Source of the DNA: Bacteroidota bacterium
GTDB lineage: Bacteria; Bacteroidota; Ignavibacteria; Palsa-1295
Direction of reading: 5' to 3'
DNA: 36,853 nt
Assembly (NCBI GenBank): GCA_021324685.1
Contig: JAJPIQ010000035.1
Location: forward strand, 1-36,853
The notes under the pieces were generated by a model that was not told the origin of the DNA, did not search any database, and saw only the letters and a list, made by a program, of their open reading frames with translations. This document shows positions 24,570-31,844 of this stretch, piece by piece (within the stretch, counting starts at the first letter, position 1; every line of letters begins with the position of its first letter). A program made the position numbers and the translations under genes.

Positions 24570-25067
24570 CTACTCGCGCCCGTTTTTACTCGCGCTATTC
24601 ATCGAGCTCTTCTTTCGGGTGCCGATAAGTTTGAGGACTAAGTTCACGGCTTTGACGGCGGTGCCAACGACGCCGCCCGTCGTTTCACGGACGAGCGTCA
24701 TGGGTCCTTCGACGGTCGCGACGACATCGTTCTTCAGCCGTTCGATATCATCGAGGGTACCGCGGACAATATCGAGCGCATCGTCGATCGTTTCATAGAC
24801 GCCGGACATTTGGTCGCGCACGCCGTCGGTAATAGCGCTAACGTTCCCAGTAATGTGAGTCACGTTTCCCGTGATGTTATCGACATTGCCCAGGATGGGA
24901 AGGACTTTGGTCTTGATCTCATCGGCCATGCCGACGATAGTGTGGAGATCGTCGCGGGTTTCATTGAGAACGTTTTTAATTCCGCTTACGGCGTTTGAAA
25001 GCGAGATGAAAAGCCACGCGAGCGCGAGAAGTGCAATTCCGCCGGTGATGTAAAGAATGAGTTCCAT
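24570..25067 (-). CDS. DUF948-like membrane-anchored coiled protein
   Basis: The protein has 165 residues. One N-terminal TM segment (LILYITGGIALLALAWLFISL) is followed by a long amphipathic helical region with repeated patterns (NVDNITGNVTHITGNVSAIT), as in DUF948 proteins and in the helical parts of chemoreceptors. The last 20 residues are basic and Ser-rich. DUF948 and YtxH genes are commonly adjacent in several phyla, and the next gene upstream is YtxH-like. An envelope or stress role is often suggested but not proven. A terminator follows. Confidence 0.75.
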   Translation of the reverse strand: MELILYITGGIALLALAWLFISLSNAVSGIKNVLNETRDDLHTIVGMADEIKTKVLPILGNVDNITGNVTHITGNVSAITDGVRDQMSGVYETIDDALDIVRGTLDDIERLKNDVVATVEGPMTLVRETTGGVVGTAVKAVNLVLKLIGTRKKSSMNSASKNGRE

Positions 25068-25212
25068 TGGATTCAGGGATTTGTTCCAGATTCCTTAATA
25101 AGGAGGTAATATCTTAAACAGTATCACAACGAAAAAGATAACACCCCCAACGCGCATCCCGGATACTCCCTTGCCTTTTTTTCCGTGAAAATCCCTTGCC
25201 CTGGCTTGTGCG

Positions 25213-25220
25213 CAAAGATA
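25213..25220 (-). promoter_or_regulatory. Possible -7 box for the DUF948 gene
   Basis: TATCTTTG on the minus strand lies about 145 bp before the ATG at 25067 and directly after the YtxH stop. No TTG is found 19-21 bp upstream. Confidence 0.3.
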
Positions 25221-25223
25221 TGG

Positions 25224-25637
25224 TTATTCCTCGTCCTCTTCGTGTTTTTTCCGGGTAGAAGAGGTGCGCCTTCTGGCCTCGGCGATGGCACGGTCGGCAT
25301 CTTCTAAGATATCGTCGGCTTTTTCACGCGTGCGGGCCATCGGGGAGTCTTCCTCGTCTTCATCTTCTGCTGCCAGACCTTCGCTAAACAATTTTTCGGC
25401 GCTGGTTTTTGCGCTTTTCAGAATATCCTTCGCCCCGCCGACCAAATCGTCGAGCGTTTCACTCATGCCGCGTCGCAGTTCGGCGCCTTCGGCCGGGGCA
25501 TACAGTAGCGCGAAGGCCGCGCCGATGACTCCGCCGATCACGACTCCGAGCGCGAACGGCACGATCTTCGAACCACCGGAGGGTTCTCGACGATAGGCAT
25601 AATGCTCTTCCGGGCTCATTTTTCCATTGCGTTCCAT
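25224..25637 (-). CDS. YtxH-domain protein
   Basis: The protein has 137 residues from the ATG at 25637; the ATG at 25619 is an alternative. A glycine-rich TM segment at about 24-46 (IVPFALGVVIGGVIGAAFAL) leads into LLYAPAEGAELRRGMSETLD, the typical YtxH hallmark (LYAPxxGxxxR). A charged helical tail follows, with an acidic run (EDEDEEDS) and a basic/acidic end. YtxH proteins are linked to general stress in Firmicutes, but their action is unknown. It lies upstream of the DUF948 gene in the same direction with a 156-bp gap. Confidence 0.85.
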   Translation of the reverse strand: MERNGKMSPEEHYAYRREPSGGSKIVPFALGVVIGGVIGAAFALLYAPAEGAELRRGMSETLDDLVGGAKDILKSAKTSAEKLFSEGLAAEDEDEEDSPMARTREKADDILEDADRAIAEARRRTSSTRKKHEEDEE

Positions 25638-25726
25638 ACGATCTTCTGAATTTCTTTTTTGCGACTCTAAAGCGAAATATTTCGTTTCTTTCCAAAGCAC
25701 ATGCCACGCCAAAAAGGTTTACGTTC

Positions 25727-25822
25727 GAACCGGGATTAATGAGATTATGGCGATTAATGGGATTGTGATTTTTAGGGCACATAAAAGTAAGATGATCACA
25801 TGCTTCCGATAAATCCCGGTTC
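25727..25822. repeat. 11-bp inverted repeats flanking a 74-bp spacer
   Basis: GAACCGGGATT at 25727-25737 is the exact reverse complement of AATCCCGGTTC at 25812-25822. The left part of the spacer also has a direct repeat, GATTAATGAGATT (25734-25746) and GATTAATGGGATT (25752-25764), with 18-bp period. The right arm ends 8 bp before the ATG at 25831. No target-site duplication is visible. Confidence 0.7.
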
Positions 25823-25830
25823 AGATTATT

Positions 25831-27153
25831 ATGGAATACTCGAAATACTACACGTTGATGGCCGATGGGACCATCAAGCAGATCAATCCCTTTACGGATA
25901 ATGAGGTCTGGAGCGTCCCGGGCCGCGCGGGAAAACCGGCTCCGAACGGTGCGGCGCTACTACAGACTCCGCTCAAGCCGAGCGACTTTACCGGATTCTG
26001 TGCCTTCTGTCCGGACCGGCTGTTTGAAACGCCGCCCGAAAAATCGCGGCTGATCCAGAACGAGGATGGTGGATATCGCCGCGTCGACTATGTGCCGCCC
26101 AGCGAGATGAAAGGCATGCCGTGGCTTTTTCGGCGAGTGCCGAATTTGTTCGAAATTGTGACCGTCGATTACTGGAAAAAAAATTATAATTACGTTCTTT
26201 CGCATGCGAATTTAAATTGGAAGGAAATGTACTTAGGCGATCCGGTCGGACTCGAGCATGTGCATGAGATCCTTGCCTATAAACTGCGCTCGTCTGGCTA
26301 TTCGCCGGAACGAATTCATGACTTGGCGGAGGAGCAGCTCTATCAGATGTCCGATGCGTTTTTCGGCGGTGGCCATGAGCTCGTTATCGCGTCCCCCCAT
26401 TTCCGGAATGGCGCAACGGACGCAAGTGAACTTTTTTCGAGCGGCGATATGACGCCCGAAGAACATTTTCAGTACGTTCACTTTACCATCGACGCCATGA
26501 CCGATATTTTCGCTGCAAATCGGTATATTCGGTATATTTCGATATTCCAGAACTGGCTCGCGCCAGCGGGGGCCAGTTTCGATCATCTGCATAAGCAACT
26601 CGTCGGCATTGACGACTGGGGAGCCTCTATCCGGCACCAGATCGATCTTCTTCGCCAGGACCCGAACATCTTCAATGAACTCGGGGCGAATTTAGCGGGC
26701 ATGCAAAACCTGATCTTTGCCGAGAATGACCATGCGATCGCTTACGCCGGAATTGGACATCGGCACCCGACGATCGAAATTTTTTCGAAGAGTTATTTTT
26801 CGCGGCCGTACGAGCATTCGGAGGAAGAAGTTCGTGCCATGAGCGACCTCATCCATGCCTGCCATGCCGCAAGCGGTTCACAAATTTCTTCGAATGAGGA
26901 ATGGTATTACACACCCGTGGACGCAGTCTATCAAATGCCATGGCATGTGCTTATCAAATGGCGTGTGAATACGGCTGCAGGATTCGAGGGTGGGACTTCG
27001 ATCTATATCAATCCAATCGCACCGCTCGAACTACGCGATCGTCTTGTTCCCAATTTGTATCGCCTGCGGGATGCCGGGCACATTGCAGGCAATATCCGCA
27101 TCGCCGAGGAGTGTGAAATCCGCCCGAACCCCCTAAGGTATTATCTGGATTAA
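25831..27153 (+). CDS. GalT-like HIT-fold protein (DUF4921 family)
   Basis: The protein has 440 residues. It resembles galactose-1-phosphate uridylyltransferase and related nucleotidyl transferases. A zinc-type CAFC pair is at 57-60 and the HIT-like active-site block SFDHLHKQ places H252, H254 and Q256. Classical GalT has HPHxQ, so the proline is replaced by leucine. The family to which I assign it, DUF4921, has no established reaction. A sugar-nucleotide or nucleotide transfer is likely. No Leloir-pathway genes are nearby. The start follows an inverted repeat by 8 bp. No clear ribosome binding site is seen. Confidence 0.75.
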   Translation: MEYSKYYTLMADGTIKQINPFTDNEVWSVPGRAGKPAPNGAALLQTPLKPSDFTGFCAFCPDRLFETPPEKSRLIQNEDGGYRRVDYVPPSEMKGMPWLFRRVPNLFEIVTVDYWKKNYNYVLSHANLNWKEMYLGDPVGLEHVHEILAYKLRSSGYSPERIHDLAEEQLYQMSDAFFGGGHELVIASPHFRNGATDASELFSSGDMTPEEHFQYVHFTIDAMTDIFAANRYIRYISIFQNWLAPAGASFDHLHKQLVGIDDWGASIRHQIDLLRQDPNIFNELGANLAGMQNLIFAENDHAIAYAGIGHRHPTIEIFSKSYFSRPYEHSEEEVRAMSDLIHACHAASGSQISSNEEWYYTPVDAVYQMPWHVLIKWRVNTAAGFEGGTSIYINPIAPLELRDRLVPNLYRLRDAGHIAGNIRIAEECEIRPNPLRYYLD

Positions 27154-27192
27154 TGCTTAGTCTTAGGTCTCCGACAGCAAATTACCTCACCG

Positions 27193-27246
27193 CGGAATCA
27201 GCCCACTCATCGGAATCAACTCACCAATCGGAATCAGCTCACCGGA
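27193..27246. repeat. Three 18-bp tandem repeats at the end of doxX
   Basis: CGGAATCAGCCCACTCAT (27193-27210), CGGAATCAACTCACCAAT (27211-27228) and CGGAATCAGCTCACCGGA (27229-27246) follow without gaps. The third copy holds the DoxX stop codon on the minus strand (TGA at 27236-27234). Confidence 0.85.
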
Positions 27247-27719
27247 CGGAAAGTCGCCGATCCTCCGGGGACGGCGAACGTTGTCTGCGACCGCTGACGC
27301 GGATTGAATAAGATATAATCGAGGCTATAAAGCCCAGGCCCGGCCAGCGTGATCGCGAGCGAGGTCATTGCGAGCGAAAAAGGAAATTCAAATCCCGTTG
27401 GTGCGAAGAAGCCGTTCTGGAGGTGCACTGCAAAGACCGCGACAAGCATATTGATGAGGAGCGCTATTCCGAAAAAGCGGGTGAGAATACCCAGGAGCAT
27501 TGCAATGCCTCCCAGAAACTCGACAAAAGCTGTAAAATAAGGGAGAACCGGGCCGAATTTGCCGCTCATTCCACTCACCGTGGCTTCAAGTCCCTTACCA
27601 CCGAAAACGCCGAGCACTTTTTGCGCGCCATGGGCAAAGAAAATGGCGGCCAGAGCAATCCTAAGTACAAGAAGTGCGGTGCTAATAAGCTTTTCGTTTG
27701 TCACCGTGAAGATTTTCAT
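27234..27719 (-). CDS. DoxX-family membrane protein
   Basis: The protein has 161 residues with four TM segments: about 13-33, 58-80, 82-103 and 114-134. The family pattern is clear: LLVLRIALAAIFFAHGAQKVLG, then FTAFVEFLGGIAMLLGILTRF and LAMTSLAITLAGPGLYSLDY. DoxX relatives are linked to quinone/thiosulfate metabolism in archaea and to redox homeostasis in mycobacteria; for most members the reaction is unknown. A polar 27-residue tail follows. The gene converges on the GalT-like gene, with tandem repeats between them. Confidence 0.88.
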   Translation of the reverse strand: MKIFTVTNEKLISTALLVLRIALAAIFFAHGAQKVLGVFGGKGLEATVSGMSGKFGPVLPYFTAFVEFLGGIAMLLGILTRFFGIALLINMLVAVFAVHLQNGFFAPTGFEFPFSLAMTSLAITLAGPGLYSLDYILFNPRQRSQTTFAVPGGSATFRPVS

Positions 27720-27947
27720 AAAATTATTTGTTTCAACAACTAATACGTGTTTCTTACCCTTAGTTTCGCTTCATTTTCGAAAAATTCAAGCCAGGAATTT
27801 CGAAAAAAGCTGAAATATTATTAATGATCATAAAGAATCTGTGTCAAATCGAGGGTCGCTGTGTTCTACGTTGGTGAAATGAAACTTCGCTCGGTCTTTT
27901 CCGAATAGGGCTTTGTAAGGTCTGCTCTGGGAGATTTGCCATTTTTT

Positions 27948-27986
27948 AAGCGTTCAAGCCCCGATTAAAGCGTTCATACCCCGATT
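27948..27986. repeat. Two-copy tandem repeat upstream of the sigma promoter
   Basis: AAGCGTTCAAGCCCCGATT (27948-27966) and AAGCGTTCATACCCCGATT (27968-27986) agree at 17 of 19 positions, with a 20-bp period, nearly two helical turns. Confidence 0.7.
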
Positions 27987-28015
27987 TCCGAGGTCACGGC
28001 GATTTGTGGGGCGAA

Positions 28016-28044
28016 CGGGAAGTCGGAAAATTAAAAACTTCCCG
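28016..28044. promoter_or_regulatory. Inverted repeat beside the sigma promoter
   Basis: CGGGAAGT (28016-28023) and ACTTCCCG (28037-28044) are perfect 8-bp arms 13 bp apart. They end 6 bp before the -33 element, so a dimeric regulator could bind here. Confidence 0.45.
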
Positions 28045-28049
28045 ATTTC

Positions 28050-28080
28050 TTGGATGCAGAAAAAAAATGTCGTACTTTTG
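28050..28080 (+). promoter_or_regulatory. Bacteroidota-type promoter of the sigma gene
   Basis: TTG at 28050-28052, 20 bp, then TACTTTTG at 28073-28080 fit TTG-N19-21-TAnnTTTG. A start near 28087 gives a leader of about 220 nt. Confidence 0.6.
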
Positions 28081-28138
28081 CAGACTGATTTTCGTGAATG
28101 GTCCACCCGCACGAATATGGATGGTCATTTGACGAAAA

Positions 28139-28162
28139 GGTAGCGGTTTTTCGACCGGTACC
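28139..28162 (+). other. Hairpin in the leader of the sigma gene
   Basis: 28139-28147 pairs with 28154-28162 (9 bp, one mismatch) around a TTTTCG loop. No T tract follows, so it is not a terminator. Confidence 0.4.
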
Positions 28163-28309
28163 GCAAAGAAAATTGTAACGACTTATAGGAGAGATAGGTC
28201 ACGTTATCAACATCATCGATTTCGTGAAAGAATCCCGTGTCAGCCGGCCATACGGCCAGTCTGCGGGCGTTTCCGAAGTCAGCGCGTAAACGAGAGGATT
28301 ATAGCAGCC

Positions 28310-29011
28310 ATGACGCTCAGTGAATTAGACGAAAAAGGAATCCGTGACCGGCATCGGGACTTCGAACGCGAAGCGATGCCCCACATCAACGCGCTCTATA
28401 ATTTCGCGCTCCGCATGACGGGCGATCCCGACGATGCCAACGATCTCCTGCAGGAGACGTACATGAAGGCGTATCGCTTCTGGGACAAGTTCGAACCTGG
28501 CACGAACTGCAAGGCTTGGCTTTTCCGGATTATGAAGAACTCCTATATCAATATCTACCGTAAGGAGTCGAAAGAACCGGATAAAGTCGATTACGAAGAT
28601 ATCCAGAATTTCTACAATACCATTCGTTCCGAGTACACCGACCCGAACGACATGGAAGCGCGCCTCTATCGGAATCTTTTGGATGACGATCTCACCCGCG
28701 CGGTGGAGTCGTTACCGGAGGATTTCCGCACGGTCGTTATCCTCTGCGATATTGAAGGATTTACGTACGAAGAGATCGCCGAATTTGTCGATTGCCCGAT
28801 CGGGACCGTCCGTTCGCGTCTTCATCGCGGCCGCAAACTGCTCCGTAACAAGCTGATCGAATACGCCCGCGTACGCGGATACAATGTGGACGAAGAGCGC
28901 CATCGCAAAACGACGGCCGCGCAACTCCTCGAAGCCGGTATGCCGATGATCGGCAAAGAAAGCGGCATGCCGATCGAAACGGGGCAGCATATTAACGGAC
29001 ACGGAAGATAA
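28310..29011 (+). CDS. ECF-type RNA polymerase sigma factor, SigR/SigH-like
   Basis: The protein has 233 residues. A GAGAGGA site lies 12 bp before the ATG. Region 2 is at about 20-95 (LYNFALRMTGDPDDANDLLQ, then ETYMKAYRFWDKFEPGTNCK, AWLFRIMKNSYINIYRK). Region 4 is at about 130-185 (SLPEDFRTVVILCDIEGFTY, EEIAEFVDCPIGTVRSRLHR). The sequence looks closest to the SigR/SigH group, whose members often answer thiol-oxidative stress with a zinc anti-sigma. No anti-sigma gene follows. A tail of about 35 residues after GYNVDEERHRK is Gly/Met-rich and unlike the family core. The gene has its own promoter and terminator and thus stands alone. Confidence 0.93.
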   Translation: MTLSELDEKGIRDRHRDFEREAMPHINALYNFALRMTGDPDDANDLLQETYMKAYRFWDKFEPGTNCKAWLFRIMKNSYINIYRKESKEPDKVDYEDIQNFYNTIRSEYTDPNDMEARLYRNLLDDDLTRAVESLPEDFRTVVILCDIEGFTYEEIAEFVDCPIGTVRSRLHRGRKLLRNKLIEYARVRGYNVDEERHRKTTAAQLLEAGMPMIGKESGMPIETGQHINGHGR

Positions 29012-29037
29012 ATTAGAGTTTAAAAAGAGAGTCGAGA

Positions 29038-29068
29038 AAGGCCCCGGTTTTCCGGGGCCTTTTTTTGA
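29038..29068 (+). terminator. Rho-independent terminator after the sigma gene
   Basis: A GC-rich stem (AGGCCCCGG with CCGGGGCCT, short loop TTTT) is followed by a run of Ts. It begins about 27 bp after the stop at 29011. Confidence 0.93.
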
Positions 29069-29159
29069 ATGGCTATTGGTGACGAACTCCTTTGAAACCG
29101 GAAAGGCGTGAAATATCAGCCGCAGAAAAATTGCTCGAAATATCTTTTTCGGGAAGAGC

Positions 29160-31841
29160 TTAATACAAGTTTATTTTTTTCGTGATCATCACAGTGCCGC
29201 TCTTCGCCCTTACAATATACGTTCCCCTGGGAAGCGCGCTCGTATTCCACTCGTAACTTCCTTCGATCATGAAGTGCTGAACCTCACGACTAAGCATATC
29301 GAAGATCTCAACGTTGGCAGATGGCGCTCCCTGAAGCGAAATCGTCCAGAGGCCATCGACATTAGAAATAATATTTAGTGAGAGCGTTGAAGTGGGCTCG
29401 TCGTGGACACCGGCTTCGACTCCCTTACCCGTAAGCAATGAAGTGTCTTTGGCTTGATGGATGAAGGCGGACGGTAGATTGGTCCCCCAGTCTAATCCCG
29501 ATTGGACCGGCCCAGCCTTTTCAGGGTGAAAACAAATTTCAAATGATACGGTCCGGCCAGGCGCAATTGTATCGGGAAAGAGCGCCTTGTCGAGGAACGA
29601 AAAATTGATTGAGTCTCGAAGCAACAAATCGGGTGAAAGCACAAGCGTGGCACTTCCTGCATTTTGAATTGTCACCATCTTACAAATCGTATCGCCAACC
29701 GATATATTGCCGAAGTCGAGATCGCCGGCAATGATAATTGGCGTGACGCCAATCGCCTGGAGCGGAACCCGGAATGTAGCACACTCGGTCGCGACAGACA
29801 ATGTGTCAGTTGAGAGCAAGGTGTCGGAAGGAGTATAGCACACATCGAGGTCGAGTGTATCTCCGGAATGAAGAACTTTATTGAGAATGGCTGGCGAGAA
29901 ACTAAATCGGCCGGCTGTATCGCCGCCTTCCAAGGCCGCGTTCGTGATCGTGATACTACCTGATGACTGTCCATTCCGGAGCACGATTTGTTTGCAGGAA
30001 TCGAAAGCGACAGGAACAGCACCGAACGAGATAAGGGATGGAGGAATGACGGTAAGCAACGGCGGCGAATAGGAATATTGATAGACTGTATCGTTTCCAG
30101 CCAGGTCTGTGATAAAGATTGCAGCGTAAGCAGCCTTTGTGGGATCGTTTACGGTGAGGGTCGCTGTGACCACGCTGTCCGCCACAGCGAAATTTGAATC
30201 CTGTGTAAAGCTGTAATTATAGGATGGCGTTGCCCAGCGCGGATCTCGGGAATCCGTGATCACCGAAAGATAGGCAATGCGAGTATCGTTCGAGCGAGGT
30301 TCGGAAAATCGTATATGAAAATTGCCGCAAGAGCTGTCGAGTGTTTGCGCGAGCGGTGGCAACGTGTCGGTTGAATTGGTGGCGAGACCCAAGCTTGCGG
30401 GATGGCCGTAACTTTCATAACTGGACCATCCATAAAGATAGCACCCGAATGGTTCGGGGCACGTGGCGAGATAGGCGGTTGCATCGCCAGGAAACTGAAC
30501 TCTGTATGCTCCCATTAGTGGCGTCGTACCCTGGAAAGTAAGGTGCCCGGCGGGGGTATAAGCGCCGATCGGTTTTCCATTAATCATTATTTTGAGAATG
30601 GAATCTTCTCGACAAATAAAGGTCCCATAGTGATAAAAGGCAGCCACGCCCGCCCGAATCGGTGTCGAAAAAATCAACTTCTTTTGAAACTGCTGGTGCG
30701 GGGTAAGAACAGTGGAGAACGGGTCCGATATGCCTGGATCGCCCAGGTAATTCTGACTGTATGCCATCTGGACTGCGAGGAATTTTTTCCCGCCTTGTGA
30801 AGAAAAGACCGTGGGATCGGTGATCTGGTCGAAGTCATAAAAATCTCCCGCTTTAGAAAGCTGTGCCACCACTGACCGATTCGAGCTGGTTGCGGTAACG
30901 GTAACACTGTCTTGACCCGCGATAACGCGGACTAAATCTCCGCAAACTGTTCTTGTTGCTGTCGGCATGTCATAATACTCCGAGCCCCATTTGTCGAGCG
31001 ATGGGACCATCTCCATTATTTCGTCCTTGGAGCCATCTTGATCTGCGAGTTCGCCAATGGGAATAGAACAGAGTTGATGCCCGGAGATCAATGCGATGGG
31101 TTTTGTGCTTACGATATGAGTGCCGGTGAGATCACCATCGCCATAATTCAGCCCGGTGGACTGAACGAGATAGGTCTGGCCTTTCATCAATTTTACGTTC
31201 CAGGTATCGCCGCGCTGGTGTAAAATAGTATCGGCATTCGGATCGCTTCGAGTCGGGGTTTTTAGCGGCCCAATCGTAACGACGTTATTGTCGTAGGGAG
31301 AAATAATGAGGAATTGTCCCGCTAAGGGATTCGACGGACCGAGGGAATAATGATCGTCATAATAGCACGAAGGATAATACTCGGTTCCTAATGCGGGTGT
31401 AGGCAGGGCAAGATAGCTATCTGTCGAAGAAGTATTAACTCCGGTATATTGGTATCCATAGACTGCGATCGGGCTCCTGGCATAGACGTGGATTGCTCGG
31501 TAAGCAACACGTTCGGTGACATCTGTCTCCCAATTCGCCTCAGAGGGTGCGGTAACCGTCCAGACCGAATTCGCTGTCATCTGTTGATCATGAGTCTCAT
31601 TTGGGATTTGCGACCCACCATACACATCAACGTGAACGTCATTATCGGTAGCGGAAGCGATAAATAGCATTACACCCTGCGGCGGACAACAATTGAGAGA
31701 GAGCGAATTCGGCATAAAGCCGAGCCAATAATCGGTCCCCATCGATGTTAGGCCGTTCTGCGAAAATACTAACGGCGGAAATAAGAGGACACTCGCCGCA
31801 AAAAGGGCGAACAGCATTCCATAAGTCAGCAATTTTTTCAT
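29160..31841 (-). CDS. T9SS cargo with IgGFc-binding-like and HYDIN-like domains
   Basis: The protein has 893 residues. It has a Sec signal (YGMLFALFAASVLLFPPLVFS, cut before QNG). Residues about 33-440 resemble the IgGFc-binding N-terminal domain (MGTDYWLGFMPNSLSL, VYGYQYTGVN, ALPTPALGTEYY). Residues about 590-810 hold two choice-of-anchor-D/HYDIN-like segments (LISFGAVPVAFDSCKQIVLR and LDFGNISVGDTICKMVTIQN). A T9SS sorting domain closes it (VEIFDMLSREVQHFMIEGSY, then EWNTSALPRGTYIVRAKSG). Such proteins are surface displayed; adhesion is plausible but not shown. It begins 3 bp after its upstream neighbour. Confidence 0.85.
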   Translation of the reverse strand: MKKLLTYGMLFALFAASVLLFPPLVFSQNGLTSMGTDYWLGFMPNSLSLNCCPPQGVMLFIASATDNDVHVDVYGGSQIPNETHDQQMTANSVWTVTAPSEANWETDVTERVAYRAIHVYARSPIAVYGYQYTGVNTSSTDSYLALPTPALGTEYYPSCYYDDHYSLGPSNPLAGQFLIISPYDNNVVTIGPLKTPTRSDPNADTILHQRGDTWNVKLMKGQTYLVQSTGLNYGDGDLTGTHIVSTKPIALISGHQLCSIPIGELADQDGSKDEIMEMVPSLDKWGSEYYDMPTATRTVCGDLVRVIAGQDSVTVTATSSNRSVVAQLSKAGDFYDFDQITDPTVFSSQGGKKFLAVQMAYSQNYLGDPGISDPFSTVLTPHQQFQKKLIFSTPIRAGVAAFYHYGTFICREDSILKIMINGKPIGAYTPAGHLTFQGTTPLMGAYRVQFPGDATAYLATCPEPFGCYLYGWSSYESYGHPASLGLATNSTDTLPPLAQTLDSSCGNFHIRFSEPRSNDTRIAYLSVITDSRDPRWATPSYNYSFTQDSNFAVADSVVTATLTVNDPTKAAYAAIFITDLAGNDTVYQYSYSPPLLTVIPPSLISFGAVPVAFDSCKQIVLRNGQSSGSITITNAALEGGDTAGRFSFSPAILNKVLHSGDTLDLDVCYTPSDTLLSTDTLSVATECATFRVPLQAIGVTPIIIAGDLDFGNISVGDTICKMVTIQNAGSATLVLSPDLLLRDSINFSFLDKALFPDTIAPGRTVSFEICFHPEKAGPVQSGLDWGTNLPSAFIHQAKDTSLLTGKGVEAGVHDEPTSTLSLNIISNVDGLWTISLQGAPSANVEIFDMLSREVQHFMIEGSYEWNTSALPRGTYIVRAKSGTVMITKKINLY

Positions 31842-31844
31842 GGT

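Larger units (their letters stand above)
27720..28309. other. Long intergenic region with repeats, promoter and leader
   Basis: These 590 bp separate doxX from a sigma gene. They hold a 20-bp tandem repeat (27948-27986), an inverted repeat (28016-28044), a promoter (28050-28080), a leader hairpin (28139-28162) and a protein-like open frame without a normal start (about 28200-28289). In 27720-27947 I see nothing beyond AT-rich DNA. Confidence 0.5.

Noticed and set aside
25727-25822. Insertion sequence
   Set aside because: There is no transposase frame and no target-site duplication; at 96 bp it could at most be a tiny non-autonomous element.
27193-27246. CRISPR array
   Set aside because: The 18-bp units are contiguous, with no unique spacers between them, so they are plain tandem repeats.
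27948-28044. Replication origin with iterons
   Set aside because: There are only two repeat copies, no DnaA boxes that I can see, and no replication gene nearby.
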